Below, piece after piece: positions 52,649 through 61,297 of a DNA stretch of 64,000 nucleotides. Under the pieces are notes generated by a model. The model had not been told where the DNA came from and made no database searches. It saw nothing but the letters and a program-made list of their open reading frames with translations. Where the stretch lies: assembly GCF_013266755.1 (NCBI RefSeq), contig NZ_JABRWJ010000017.1, forward strand, positions 1 to 64,000, in the 5' to 3' direction. This DNA is from Pseudaquabacterium terrae. Lineage in GTDB: Bacteria; Pseudomonadota; Gammaproteobacteria; Burkholderiales; Burkholderiaceae_C. Position numbers and translations under genes: made by a program. Numbering within the stretch: position 1 is the first letter of the stretch; the number at the start of each line of letters is the position of its first letter.

Positions 52649-54172
52649 TCAGGCGGACGGCTGCCTGACGCGCGCCGCCAGCAGCTTGCGATCCACCTTG
52701 CCCACCGAGTTCTCCGGCAGCGCCTCCACGTAGGCATAACCCGCCGGTTTGTGGATGCGCGACAGCTCGGCGGTCACCGCCCGGCCCATGCACTCGTCGT
52801 CCAGCCGCAGGCCCTCTTCATCGCGGCTGCGCACGACGAAGGCCCACGGCACTTCGCCCAGGTCGGCATCGGGCCGGCCCACCACGCAGCAGGCCTGCAC
52901 GCCCGGCACGCGGCACAGCACCTCCTCGATCAGGTTCGGTGACAGGTTCTCGCCGCCGCGGATGATGACTTCCTTGATGCGGCCGGTGATCTGCAGGTAG
53001 CCCTCGGCGTCGAAGCGGCCGAGGTCGCCGGTGTGCAGCCGGCCCTCGATCGGGCGCGGCCGGCCCCCCGACTGCTCGTCCAGGTAACCCAGCATGAGGC
53101 CGGGCCCGTCGACGCAGATCTCGCCGTCGCGCCCCGGGCCCTCGATCGGCCGGCCGGCGCCATCGGCCAGCACCACCTGCTGGCCCGCGAGCACCGTGCC
53201 CACGGTGCCGATGCGGCGCTGCCCCGGCGGATTCATGGTCGAGGTGCAGGTGGCTTCCGACAGCCCGTACGACACCAGCAGCTCGACGCCGAGCTGGCGC
53301 TCGACCCGCCGGTGCAACTCCTCGGTGATGGGGGCCGAGCCGCAGCGCGCCATGCGCAGCGACGCCAGCGCCTCGGGCGCGAAGTCGCAGGCCAGCATGC
53401 GCGAGTACATCGTCGGCACGCCGGTGATGATGGTCGGCCGGTGGCGCGCCATCAAGGCCGACATCTCGTCGGCCTTGAAGCGCTCGGCAATGACCACCGA
53501 CGCACCGGCCAGCAAAGGCGCGAAGAGCTGGTTGTTCACGCCGTTGGTGTGGTACAGCGGCATCACGTGCAGCAGCCGGTCCTGCGGTCCGAGCTGCGTA
53601 TGGCGCATCACGCCGGCCGCGTTGGCGAGCAGGCCGCGGTGGCTCTGCAGCACGCCCTTGGGCTTGCCGCTGCTGCCGGAGGTGAAGAGCAGGAAGCCCT
53701 CGTCGCCGCCCGCGATGTCGGCGGCCCAGAACGGCTGCGCCGGCGGCAGCGCGTCGATGTGCAGGCGGTCGACGCCGGGCAGGTCCGCGAGCTTGTCGTC
53801 GGCGGCATGCGCCTCGTCCAGCAGGAGCCGGTTCAGGCGCGTGATGGCAAAGCGCCGCAGCGTCTCGTCTCGCCCCAGCCGCGGCTCCAGCACGCACGGG
53901 CATGCGCCGCAGGCCAGCACCGCCAGCAGCGCCACCGCGGCGGGCAGCGAGCGCTGCATGGCAATCGCGACGCGGTCGCCGCGACCGATGCCGTGCGCAT
54001 GCAGGCGGCCCGACAGGCTGCCGACCTCGGCCGCCAATTCGCCGTAGCTGAGCATGCGATCGGAGCCGACCAGCGCGGGCAGGCCGGCGCGCGGCGCGCG
54101 CTGCCAGGCCTCGGCGAAGGCCGGAACCAGGCTAACGCAGTCGGATGGCGGCATCACGTTCGAACTGTCCAT
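52649..54172 (-). CDS. AMP-forming acyl-CoA synthetase
   Basis: This 507-residue enzyme activates a carboxylic acid to its CoA thioester through an acyl-AMP. Motifs are FLLFTSGSSGKPKGV (AMP loop), VSYGLSEATCTS, the hinge GRIKEVIIRGGENLSPNLIEE, and the catalytic Lys in ENSVGKVDRKLL near the C-terminus. ATG 54172 lies 41 bp inside the end of the CoA-transferase beta gene; ATG 54154 is an alternative. It is the last gene of the six-gene minus-strand CoA operon. The acid substrate is unknown. Confidence 0.92.
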   Translation of the reverse strand: MDSSNVMPPSDCVSLVPAFAEAWQRAPRAGLPALVGSDRMLSYGELAAEVGSLSGRLHAHGIGRGDRVAIAMQRSLPAAVALLAVLACGACPCVLEPRLGRDETLRRFAITRLNRLLLDEAHAADDKLADLPGVDRLHIDALPPAQPFWAADIAGGDEGFLLFTSGSSGKPKGVLQSHRGLLANAAGVMRHTQLGPQDRLLHVMPLYHTNGVNNQLFAPLLAGASVVIAERFKADEMSALMARHRPTIITGVPTMYSRMLACDFAPEALASLRMARCGSAPITEELHRRVERQLGVELLVSYGLSEATCTSTMNPPGQRRIGTVGTVLAGQQVVLADGAGRPIEGPGRDGEICVDGPGLMLGYLDEQSGGRPRPIEGRLHTGDLGRFDAEGYLQITGRIKEVIIRGGENLSPNLIEEVLCRVPGVQACCVVGRPDADLGEVPWAFVVRSRDEEGLRLDDECMGRAVTAELSRIHKPAGYAYVEALPENSVGKVDRKLLAARVRQPSA

Positions 54173-54866
54173 CGGGGTCGAGCTCCGCCAGCGCGCGGCG
54201 CTCGCGTTCGGTGGGTGGCGCGGTGGGGTGCGCGCCATGGGCGTCGAACTCGAAGCCAGTGCGCTGCTGCACCTCCTCGAGCGACGCTTCGGGATGCCAG
54301 GATTGCAGTGCCAGCCGGCCGTCGCGCTTGACGAACACCGCGATCGGCGTCACGACGCCATGGAAGCCGCCCCAGGAGGTGCGGAAGTCCAGCTTGGGCA
54401 CCAGCGTGCGGCGCGAGTGCTCGGTGCGCCAGGTGCAGGCGCGCCGGGCGGTGGGCAGCATCACCGCGCCGCCGCCGCCGCCCGGCAGGCGCACCTTGGG
54501 CTCGTGCCAGTTGCCGATCACCGAGTTGTTGGCGCAGCCCTCGCCGTCGATCTGCGCCGCGCCGAGAAAGGTGAGGTCCATGCGGCCGCGCGTGCAGAGG
54601 TCGTAGAAGTCCTCGTTCGCGAAGATCGACGCCGAGTGCTCGGCCAGCACCGGGTCGGAGCTGGACAGCGGCACGTGCGAGGGGCGCGGGTCCACGCCGC
54701 CGGCGACGTTGATGTAGACGAAGTCCCAGTCGTAGGCCTGCTTGGCGAGCAGGCAGGCCAGCATCGGCAGCGTGGAGTTGACGCCGCTGAAGGTGATCTC
54801 GTCGGGGCGGATGAAGCGCGCGAGGTTGGTGGCGATGTAGGAGAAGCCGGACCAGGGGTTGTTCAT
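54132..54866 (-). CDS. CoA-transferase family protein, beta subunit
   Basis: This 244-residue protein resembles the B subunits of glutaconate CoA-transferase and the steroid-ring hydrolase IpdAB: ATNLARFIRPDEITFSGVNSTLPMLACLLAK at the start and MDLTFLGAAQIDGEGCANNSVIGN in the middle, then a glycine run and LDFRTSWGGFHGVVTPIAVF. The ATG 54866 overlaps the alpha-subunit stop (ATGA), as expected for a heteromer. Whether it transfers CoA or opens a ring, as IpdAB does, cannot be settled here. Confidence 0.85.
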   Translation of the reverse strand: MNNPWSGFSYIATNLARFIRPDEITFSGVNSTLPMLACLLAKQAYDWDFVYINVAGGVDPRPSHVPLSSSDPVLAEHSASIFANEDFYDLCTRGRMDLTFLGAAQIDGEGCANNSVIGNWHEPKVRLPGGGGGAVMLPTARRACTWRTEHSRRTLVPKLDFRTSWGGFHGVVTPIAVFVKRDGRLALQSWHPEASLEEVQQRTGFEFDAHGAHPTAPPTERERRALAELDPDGQFERDAAIRLR

Positions 54867-55693
54867 GCGCTCACCTTCGTCTCGGGCCCCTGGGCGAGGT
54901 GGGCCTGCAAGGCCTCGTCGCCGGGGCGCAGGTAGGCTTCCACCGCCGGGTAGTCGATCTCGTAGTGCGGCCAGCAGGAGCCCGGCCACGCGCCCTGCGG
55001 CATCACGGCGAAGGCCTCGACCATGAAGTACGGCACCACGGTCGATTCCGGCTGTGCGGTGAAGACGCTGCTGTCGACCAGCTTCTCGGCCACCACCAGC
55101 ACGCTCTTCGCGGCGCGGCTCATGATGCGGTCCCAGTGGGAGGTGCCGGCAACGCGCACGTTGCCCCATTCGTCGACCTCGCTCGCATGCAGTACCGCGA
55201 AGTCGGGCTGGATCGCCGGGATCACCCACACCGGCTCGCCGGCGCCGTAGGGGTCGGGCAGCCGATGCCAGCCGTTGAGCTGCGGGATGTCGCTGCCGTG
55301 CAGGCCGCCGCAGGGCTGGAACGGCACGCCGAACGCGGCCGCGCGCAGGCCCGCGGTGAGGCTGGCGCAGGCGTGCTCTTCCAGTACCACCTCGCGCCGC
55401 TCGATCGCCTTGCGGTAGGAAGGCGCCAGGCCGAAGTTGCCTTCCATCGCGACGATGCCGGCGCGCACCTTGCGCACGGCGCCGGCGCGGCACAGCAGGT
55501 CGATGTCGTAGCCGGGCGATTGCTTGATGATCTCCAGGTCCTTGCGGCCCTGGCGGATCAGCTCGCGCACGAACGAGAACGGCCCGCGGTGCAGGAAGCT
55601 GCCGCCCAGCGCGAGGGACGCGCCGTCGGGCACCAACTGCACCAGCGCGGACAGCGACCTGCGCTTGTCCTTGCCTGCGAAACCAGAAGGCAT
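54863..55693 (-). CDS. CoA-transferase family protein, alpha subunit
   Basis: This 276-residue partner has the CoA-transferase A fold: KRRSLSALVQLVPDGASLALGGSFLHRGPFSFVRELI, then LCRAGAVRKVRAGIVAMEGNFGLAPSYRKAIERREV, and a mid segment with FAVLHASEVDEWGNVRVAG. It resembles GctA/IpdA. The ATG 55693 follows the crotonase-gene-side gap: its start lies 9 bp downstream of the crotonase stop, so the order on the transcript is crotonase, alpha, beta, ligase. Activity and substrate are inferred only at family level. Confidence 0.86.
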   Translation of the reverse strand: MPSGFAGKDKRRSLSALVQLVPDGASLALGGSFLHRGPFSFVRELIRQGRKDLEIIKQSPGYDIDLLCRAGAVRKVRAGIVAMEGNFGLAPSYRKAIERREVVLEEHACASLTAGLRAAAFGVPFQPCGGLHGSDIPQLNGWHRLPDPYGAGEPVWVIPAIQPDFAVLHASEVDEWGNVRVAGTSHWDRIMSRAAKSVLVVAEKLVDSSVFTAQPESTVVPYFMVEAFAVMPQGAWPGSCWPHYEIDYPAVEAYLRPGDEALQAHLAQGPETKVSA

Positions 55694-55702
55694 GTCTTCT
55701 CC

Positions 55703-56422
55703 TTACTTGCCCAGGTACCGGCGCAACCGGTCCTTCAGGCCGAAACGTGCGGCCGAGCGCACCAGGCTGGCCAGGTCGGCATCGGGCTCGTCCTCGCCCA
55801 GCACGCGGTACAGCGCGCCGCGGGTGGCGTCGTCCAGCACGTCGGCTTTGGCCTCGGCCTCGGCGACGAGGCCGTCCCACTGCTCGGGGGCGGCGATGCG
55901 GTTGACGAAGCCCATGTCGCTCGCGCGCTGCGCGTCGAAGCTGCCGACCTCCTCGAGCACGCTGCGCGCCACCGCATTGCCGACGATGCGGCCGAAGCGG
56001 CGCGTGCCGAGCACGAGGCCGAATTTCAGGCCCGGCATGCGGAACACCGCATCCGGCGCGGCGACACGCTGGCGGCACACCGCGAACAGGTCGACGCCGG
56101 CGCCGAACACCTTGCCGTGCGCCAGGCCCAGCGTCTGCGCCGGCGATTGCGCCACCGCCTGCAGCAGCATCTCGATGCGCACGAAGCGCAGCACCAGGTC
56201 GCCTTCGCTCTGCGCCTCCAGGTCCGACAGGTCGAAGCCGGCGCTGAAGCTCTTGCCGGCGCCGCGGAAGACCAGCAGTCGGGCCCCCTGTGCATGCGCC
56301 TGCTCGACCGCCTGCAGCAGCTCGTCGACCAGCGTGCCGTTCAGCGCATTGAGCTTCTCGGGCCGGTTCAGCGTGAAGGTCCAGCGGCGGCCGGCCGAGC
56401 GGACGTCGAGTTCATTGCTCAT
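55703..56422 (-). CDS. Crotonase-family protein lacking the usual catalytic glutamates
   Basis: This 239-residue protein has the enoyl-CoA hydratase/isomerase fold: FTLNRPEKLNALNGTL, the oxyanion-hole segments KSFSAGFDLSDL and HGKVFGAGVDLFAVC, and the FRMPGLKFGLVLG segment. In hydratases the last motif reads PE with a catalytic Glu; here it is PG. The other Glu (GxGxEL) is Asp. Classical hydration is therefore unlikely, and another crotonase reaction such as isomerisation, decarboxylation or C-C cleavage is more plausible. ATG 56422 is used. It lies between the aldolase and the CoA-transferase alpha gene. Confidence 0.85.
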   Translation of the reverse strand: MSNELDVRSAGRRWTFTLNRPEKLNALNGTLVDELLQAVEQAHAQGARLLVFRGAGKSFSAGFDLSDLEAQSEGDLVLRFVRIEMLLQAVAQSPAQTLGLAHGKVFGAGVDLFAVCRQRVAAPDAVFRMPGLKFGLVLGTRRFGRIVGNAVARSVLEEVGSFDAQRASDMGFVNRIAAPEQWDGLVAEAEAKADVLDDATRGALYRVLGEDEPDADLASLVRSAARFGLKDRLRRYLGK

Positions 56423-56442
56423 CGGGTGGGGTCTCCACAATT

Positions 56443-57222
56443 TCAGTCGCGGAAGTCGCTGCCGAGCCGGTCCAGCATGCGCAGCAGCGAGGTCCAGGCG
56501 CGCGCGCCCTTGGTGCGCGTGGCATCGTGGAACTGGGCGTCGGCCGTGTCGGCGGCGGCGGCCGGCATGGCGACGACGTTGTCGATGCCGCCGGCCATCG
56601 CGTCCACCTGGATCTGGCAGGCGCACTCGAGGTAGTACATGACCTCGAAGGCCTCGTGCGTGCTGGCGCCCACGGCGAGCAGCCCGTGGTTGCGCAGGAT
56701 CATCGCCGGCGCGTGGGGCCCCAGGTCGCGCACCAGCCGCTCCTGCTCGTCCAACTCCAGCGCGATGCCTTCGTAGCCGTGGTAGGTCACGCGCTGCTGC
56801 ACGCGCATGGCATGCTGGCTCAGCGGCAGCAGGCCGCACTTCATCGCCGAGACGGCGACGCCGGCGCGCGAGTGCGTGTGCATGATGGCGTGCGCGTCCG
56901 GCCGCGCACGGTGGATGCAGCTGTGGATGACGTAGCCGGCGCGGTTGATGCCCAGGCCGGTGCTGTCCGACAGGATCTCGCCGTCGAGCGTGAGCTTGAC
57001 CAGCGACGACGCGGTGATCTCGTCGAACATCAGTCCGAACGGATTGATGAGGATGTGCTCGGTGCCGGGGATCTTGGCGGAAAAGTGGGTGTAGATCAGG
57101 TCGGTCCACTTGAAGTGAGCGGCCAGCCGATACGCCGCAGCGAGGTCGATGCGCGCCTCGCGCTCGGCCGGGTCCATCGCGGCCATGCTGGCCACGCGTT
57201 GCAGGTCGACGGCGGCGCTCAC
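56443..57222 (-). CDS. Class II aldolase/adducin family protein
   Basis: This 259-residue protein has the fuculose-aldolase/adducin fold: YTHFSAKIPGTEHILINPFGLMFDEITASSLVKL, the metal-binding HTHSRAG segment near residue 125, and ILRNHGLLAVG with a further metal His. Members catalyse aldol cleavage, epimerisation or decarboxylation, and many are unassigned. The GTG 57222 has a near-perfect AGGAGGT 6 bp upstream and overlaps the CaiB stop (GTGA). It is second in the CoA operon, next to a crotonase, so a C-C bond step on the activated intermediate is a reasonable guess. Confidence 0.87.
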   Translation of the reverse strand: MSAAVDLQRVASMAAMDPAEREARIDLAAAYRLAAHFKWTDLIYTHFSAKIPGTEHILINPFGLMFDEITASSLVKLTLDGEILSDSTGLGINRAGYVIHSCIHRARPDAHAIMHTHSRAGVAVSAMKCGLLPLSQHAMRVQQRVTYHGYEGIALELDEQERLVRDLGPHAPAMILRNHGLLAVGASTHEAFEVMYYLECACQIQVDAMAGGIDNVVAMPAAAADTADAQFHDATRTKGARAWTSLLRMLDRLGSDFRD

Positions 57223-58397
57223 AGTCCCACCTCCTCGACACGGGCTTCGGCCGGGCGCAGCGGGCCGAGAATCTCGTCGTTGTGCTCGCCCAAAGCCGGC
57301 GGGCGCATGCGCACCGCGGCGCCGTCGGCGCCCCAGCGCACCGGCGAGCCGAAGGTGCGCGTCGACTTGCCGTTGGGCAGCGTCAGCGGCTGTATCCAGC
57401 CCATGTGCGCGACCTGCGGATCCTCGAGCACCTGCGAATAGGTGTTGATCGGCGCACACGGCACGCCGGCGGCGCGGAAGCGCTCCAGCCAGGTGGTCGT
57501 GTCCGCCTCGGTGAACATCGTCTCCAGGATCATGAGCAGCGCGTCCTGGTGCTGCGCGCGCGAGGTCGGCGAGACGAAGCGCTCGTCGGCCAGCAGGTCC
57601 GGCCGGTCCAGCACCTCGCACACCGCGCGCCACAGCGCGTTGTTGCCGGCGGCCATGCCGAAGTAGCCGTCGCGGCTGCGGAAGACACGGTACGGCGCGT
57701 TGCGCGGATGCGCCGAGCCGAGCGGCTGCGGATCGCGCCCGCTGCCGAAGTACTCCGAGGTCTGCAGCGCCGCGATGCCGAGCGTGGCGCCGAGCATCGA
57801 CACGTCCAGGTGCACGCCGCGGCCGGTGTTCTCGGCCGCGCGCAGCGCGGTCGCGATCGAGAACGCACCGTAGAGGCCGGCGGAGAAGTCGGCCAGCGGC
57901 ACGCCGCACTTCACCGGGGCGCCGCCGGGCTCGCCGGTGATGCTCATGATGCCGCTCATCGCCTGCAGCGTGAGGTCGAAGCCGCCTTCGTTCGAGCGCG
58001 GCCCCGACTGCCCGTAGGCCGAGATCGAGCAGTAGATCAGCCGCGGATTGAGCGCCGACAGTGCCTGGTAGCCGAGCCCGAGCCGGTCCATCACGCCCGG
58101 TCGGTTGTTCTCGATCAGCACGTGCGCCGTGCGGGCCAGCTCGCGCAGCAGTGCCGCATCGCCCGCGTCCTTCAGGTTCAGCGTCACCGAGCGCTTGTTG
58201 CGGTTGAGCGAGGCGAAGTTCTCGCTGTAGCCGTCGTTGATCGGCGGCCAGGTGCGCAAGGTGTCGCCGCCGTCGGGGTTCTCGACCTTGATGACGTCGG
58301 CGCCCATGTCGGCCAGCAGCATCGCGCAATACGGGCCCGCGGCGACGTTGCAGACCTCGATGACCTGGATGCCCTCGAGCGGCAGTCTCATGCTCAT
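57219..58397 (-). CDS. CaiB/BaiF-type (class III) CoA-transferase
   Basis: This 392-residue enzyme shows the family pattern: LEGIQVIEVCNVAAGPYCAMLLADMGADVIKVENPDGGD, LNRNKRSVTLNLKD, the ADFSAGLYGAF segment carrying the catalytic Asp, and GVHLDVSMLGA. It moves CoA between carboxylic acids without free intermediates. It leads the six-gene minus-strand operon (CaiB, aldolase, crotonase, CoA-transferase alpha and beta, ligase). ATG 58397 has AAAGGA 6 bp upstream, and the shared operator at 58411-58430 lies directly behind that. Confidence 0.92.
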   Translation of the reverse strand: MSMRLPLEGIQVIEVCNVAAGPYCAMLLADMGADVIKVENPDGGDTLRTWPPINDGYSENFASLNRNKRSVTLNLKDAGDAALLRELARTAHVLIENNRPGVMDRLGLGYQALSALNPRLIYCSISAYGQSGPRSNEGGFDLTLQAMSGIMSITGEPGGAPVKCGVPLADFSAGLYGAFSIATALRAAENTGRGVHLDVSMLGATLGIAALQTSEYFGSGRDPQPLGSAHPRNAPYRVFRSRDGYFGMAAGNNALWRAVCEVLDRPDLLADERFVSPTSRAQHQDALLMILETMFTEADTTTWLERFRAAGVPCAPINTYSQVLEDPQVAHMGWIQPLTLPNGKSTRTFGSPVRWGADGAAVRMRPPALGEHNDEILGPLRPAEARVEEVGL

Positions 58398-58410
58398 GTT
58401 CGTCCTTTGT

Positions 58411-58430
58411 GATATCCCAAATATTGGGAC
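58411..58430. promoter_or_regulatory. Shared operator, site 3 (CoA operon/tctC promoter)
   Basis: GATATCCCAAATATTGGGAC has perfect inverted arms TCCCAA and TTGGGA around ATA (58415-58429). It shares ATATCCCA and GGGA at the same spacing with sites at 40451 and 44910. It lies 13 bp before the CaiB ATG and about 40 bp upstream of the tctC -35. A nearby GAATC/GATTC pair at 58433-58451 also occurs, with different spacing, near site 1 (40355-40375). Confidence 0.6.
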
Positions 58431-58469
58431 TTGAATCTTGAACTTTGATTCTACGGCGCGGGCATTGAT

Positions 58470-58498
58470 TTGACAATAGCCTAAGAAGCCACGATCAT
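58470..58498 (+). promoter_or_regulatory. Candidate sigma-70 promoter of tctC
   Basis: TTGACA at 58470-58475 and GATCAT at 58493-58498 are 17 bp apart. The -35 is perfect and the -10 matches four of six. The distance to the ATG at 58557 leaves an untranslated leader of about 50 bases with GGAG 9 bp before the start. Confidence 0.5.
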
Positions 58499-58556
58499 CA
58501 ACTCACGAAACCATGAACTTTAATATCAGCATTTAGGACTTAACGGAGACCTACTC

Positions 58557-59525
58557 ATGCAACGTCGTGACTTCATGCTCGGCGCGCTCGGCGCACTCGC
58601 CAGCGCGCCGGCCCTTTCCCAGGCCTGGCCCTCCCGGCCGGTCAAGCTGATCGTCCCCTATCCGCCGGGCGGCGCCAACGACATCATTGCGCGCCTGTAC
58701 GCCCAGGAGCTGCAGGCGGCGCTGGGCCAGACCTTCGTGGTCGACAACCGCGCCGGCGCCGGCGGCGAGATCGGGGCCGAAGCGGCCGCGCGCTCGATGC
58801 CCGACGGCTACTCGCTGCTGTTCGCCGCCATCGGCAGCCTGACCATCCATGCGGTGCTGCCGGCGGCGCAGAAGCCCGGCTACGACCTGAAGACCGACCT
58901 GCTGCCGGTGTCGATGGGCGCCGGCGTCCCGCTGGCGATCGCGGTGCGGGCGAGCCTGCCGGTGTCGTCGGTCAAGGAGTTCCTCGACTACGCGCGGGCG
59001 CAGAAGCAGAGCGTGAGCTACGGCTCGGCGGGCAACGGCTCGACGCAGCACATGACCGGCGAGTACTTCAAGAGCGTCACCGGCATCCCGATGTTGCACG
59101 TCGCGTACAAGGGCAGCGGCCCGGCGCTGAACGACCTGCTCGGCGGACAGATCGACCTGGTGTTCGAGACCCTGCCGGCGCTGAGCGCGCACTTCACGAA
59201 CCCGAAGATCAAGATCCTGGCCGTCACCGGCGCGGCGCGCAGCGAGCTGCTGCCCGAGACACCCACGCTGCGCGATTCCGGCGTGCCCGGCTTCGAGGTC
59301 ACCACCTACTACGGCATGCTGGCGCCCAAGGGCACGCCCAAGGCCATCGTCGAGCAGGTGTCCGCGGCGATGCAGGCCATCGCACAGAAGCCGGAGATGA
59401 AGGCCGCGCTGAACAAGCAGGGGGCCGTCGCCGTCGCCACCACCCCGGCCCGCATGGACGCGATGATCCAGGCCGAGATCGAGAAGTGGGCGCGCGTGCA
59501 GCAGTCCGCGCAGATCAAGGCTTGA
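58557..59525 (+). CDS. Bug/TctC-family tripartite receptor
   Basis: This 322-residue periplasmic binding protein has a twin-arginine-like signal (MQRRDFMLGALGALASAPALSQA), followed by the Bug core: WPSRPVKLIVPYPPGGANDIIAR, VVDNRAGAGGEIGAEAAARS and YGSAGNGSTQHMTGEYFKS. Bug proteins bind carboxylates and related organic acids; burkholderials hold many copies, often without the TctAB membrane partners, and none are seen here. It is divergent from the CoA operon and shares operator site 3, so it may deliver or sense the acid that operon degrades. Confidence 0.92.
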   Translation: MQRRDFMLGALGALASAPALSQAWPSRPVKLIVPYPPGGANDIIARLYAQELQAALGQTFVVDNRAGAGGEIGAEAAARSMPDGYSLLFAAIGSLTIHAVLPAAQKPGYDLKTDLLPVSMGAGVPLAIAVRASLPVSSVKEFLDYARAQKQSVSYGSAGNGSTQHMTGEYFKSVTGIPMLHVAYKGSGPALNDLLGGQIDLVFETLPALSAHFTNPKIKILAVTGAARSELLPETPTLRDSGVPGFEVTTYYGMLAPKGTPKAIVEQVSAAMQAIAQKPEMKAALNKQGAVAVATTPARMDAMIQAEIEKWARVQQSAQIKA

Positions 59526-59528
59526 GCC

Positions 59529-59555
59529 CGAGGGCGGCGCCGCGCGCCGCCCTCG
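59529..59555. terminator. Strong hairpin between convergent tctC and aldehyde dehydrogenase genes
   Basis: A perfect 11-bp stem (CGAGGGCGGCG and CGCCGCCCTCG) with a 5-base loop starts 4 bp after the tctC stop. It lies in the 76-bp gap between convergent genes, so it may end both transcripts. It has no T tract, as is common in GC-rich genomes. Confidence 0.55.
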
Positions 59556-59601
59556 TCGCATGGCGTCCGACCCGGCAACAAAGGCCGGCCCGGACCCGCG
59601 T

Positions 59602-61047
59602 TCAGGCAGCGGCCTGTGTGACGAACTTGACGTTGTAGTAGGCCTCCATCGCCTCGGTGCCGCCTTCGGAGCCGTAGCCCGAGTCCTTGACGCCGCCAAA
59701 CGGCACCTCCGGCAGCGCCAGGCCGAGGTGGTTGATGGTCACCATCCCGCTCTCGATCTCGGCCGCGGCACGCGTGGCGTTGCGGATCGAACCCGTGAAG
59801 ACGTACGACGCCAGGCCGAAGGGCAGCCGGTTGGCCTCCTCGAGCGCCGCATCGATGTGCTTGAACGGCGTCAGCGTCACCAGCGGGCCGAAAGGCTCGA
59901 GGTTCATCGCCTGCGCGGCGAGCGGCACGTCGCTGAGGATGGTCGGGGCGAAGAAGTTGCCGCGGCCGCCGACACGCTCGCCGCCCAGGCGCAGCTGCGC
60001 GCCCTGCCCGACCGCATCGCGCACCAGCGACTGCATCGCCTCCAGCCGCCGCCCGTTGGCCAGCGGGCCCATCGTGGTGTCGGGCGCCAGGCCATCGCCG
60101 ACGCGGATCGCGCGGGTCACCTCCAGCAGCGCCTGCGTGAAGGCCTCGTAGACGTCCTGCTGCACCAGGAAGCGGGTCGGCGCGATGCACACCTGACCGG
60201 CGTTGCGGAACTTCGCGATCGCCAGCAGCCGGGCCGCGGCCGGGATGTCGGCATCGTCGAACACCAGCACCGGAGCGTGGCCGCCCAGTTCCATCGTGAT
60301 GCGCTTCATGTGCTGGCCGGCGAGCGCGGCGAGCTGCTTGCCCACCGGCGTCGAGCCGGTGAAGGTGACCTTGCGGATCACCGGGCTCGGGATCAGGTAC
60401 GACGAGATCTCCGAGGGCGTGCCGAACACCAGGTTCAGCACCCCCGGCGGCACGCCGGCGTCGTGGAATGCGCGCACCAGCGCCGCGCAGCTCGCGGGCG
60501 TCTCCTCGGGGCCCTTGAGGATGATGGAGCAGCCCGCGGCCAGTGCCGCGGCGATCTTGCGCACCGCCTGGTTGATCGGGAAGTTCCACGGCGTGAAGGC
60601 GGCCACCGGCCCGACCGGCTCGCGCAGCGACAGCTGCGTCACGCCCTCGCTGCGGGCCGGGATCACGCGGCCGTAGCCGCGCCGCGCCTCCTCGGCGAAC
60701 CAGTCGATGATGCCGGCGGCGGCGCTGGCTTCCGTGGCCGCTTCCTTCAGCGGTTTGCCCTGCTCCATCGTCACCAGTGGCGCGATGGCTTCGGCGCGCT
60801 CGCGCATCAGGTCCGCCGCACGCCGCAACGTGGCCGCGCGGTCGAACCCCGAGGTCTTGCGCCAGATGCGGAAGCCGCGCTCGGCGGCGGCCAGCGCGCG
60901 GTCCAGGTCGGCGCGCGAGGCGTGCGCGACGCGGCCGATCTCGCTGCCGTCGGCGGGGTTCAGCACCGGCAGCGTCGCACCTTCGACCGCCGCGCTCCAG
61001 GCGCCGTCGATGTAGAGGGAAACGTCGGGGTATTGAAGTTTGGTCAT
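59602..61047 (-). CDS. NAD(P)-dependent aldehyde dehydrogenase, succinate-semialdehyde type
   Basis: This 481-residue enzyme has the ALDH motifs in order: [23 protein letters not shown], the cofactor loop [12 protein letters not shown], the general base Glu in [12 protein letters not shown] and the nucleophile Cys in [12 protein letters not shown], with [11 protein letters not shown] and [14 protein letters not shown] near the end. The [14 protein letters not shown] ending is common in GabD-like dehydrogenases. It would oxidise an aldehyde released by the dioxygenase, GMC enzyme or aldolase to an acid. ATG 61047 starts homology; 15 upstream in-frame codons are discounted. Confidence 0.92.
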   Translation of the reverse strand: MTKLQYPDVSLYIDGAWSAAVEGATLPVLNPADGSEIGRVAHASRADLDRALAAAERGFRIWRKTSGFDRAATLRRAADLMRERAEAIAPLVTMEQGKPLKEAATEASAAAGIIDWFAEEARRGYGRVIPARSEGVTQLSLREPVGPVAAFTPWNFPINQAVRKIAAALAAGCSIILKGPEETPASCAALVRAFHDAGVPPGVLNLVFGTPSEISSYLIPSPVIRKVTFTGSTPVGKQLAALAGQHMKRITMELGGHAPVLVFDDADIPAAARLLAIAKFRNAGQVCIAPTRFLVQQDVYEAFTQALLEVTRAIRVGDGLAPDTTMGPLANGRRLEAMQSLVRDAVGQGAQLRLGGERVGGRGNFFAPTILSDVPLAAQAMNLEPFGPLVTLTPFKHIDAALEEANRLPFGLASYVFTGSIRNATRAAAEIESGMVTINHLGLALPEVPFGGVKDSGYGSEGGTEAMEAYYNVKFVTQAAA

Positions 61048-61297
61048 GGGTATTCGTGTCCGGATGGCGTGGAAGGGCGGCGCCTGCGACATCGAGCCGC
61101 TGCGCCTCGTCGTGCAACGACCGAGCTCGGCCCGCGAGGGGCGTACCGCGCCGATCGGGGTGGGTGTGCAAAAGTGGACTTCGCGGGTCTCCTCGTCGGC
61201 TCGATCGCGCGCGTCAGCGCCCGCTGAAAACGCGGCGCGCGCTTCTCGCGCAGGCGGAACCGCCCGTCGATCACTAGCTGGGTGTCCTGGCAGTTCG
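61048..61297. other. Gap of 250 bp between catabolic block and polyol cluster
   Basis: The gap holds the promoter of the minus-strand aldehyde dehydrogenase. A 100-codon minus-strand frame spans it (61044-61346) but shows no recognised domain, and it overlaps the HAD gene end. I see no repeat or insertion-sequence end, though gene content changes here. Confidence 0.4.
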
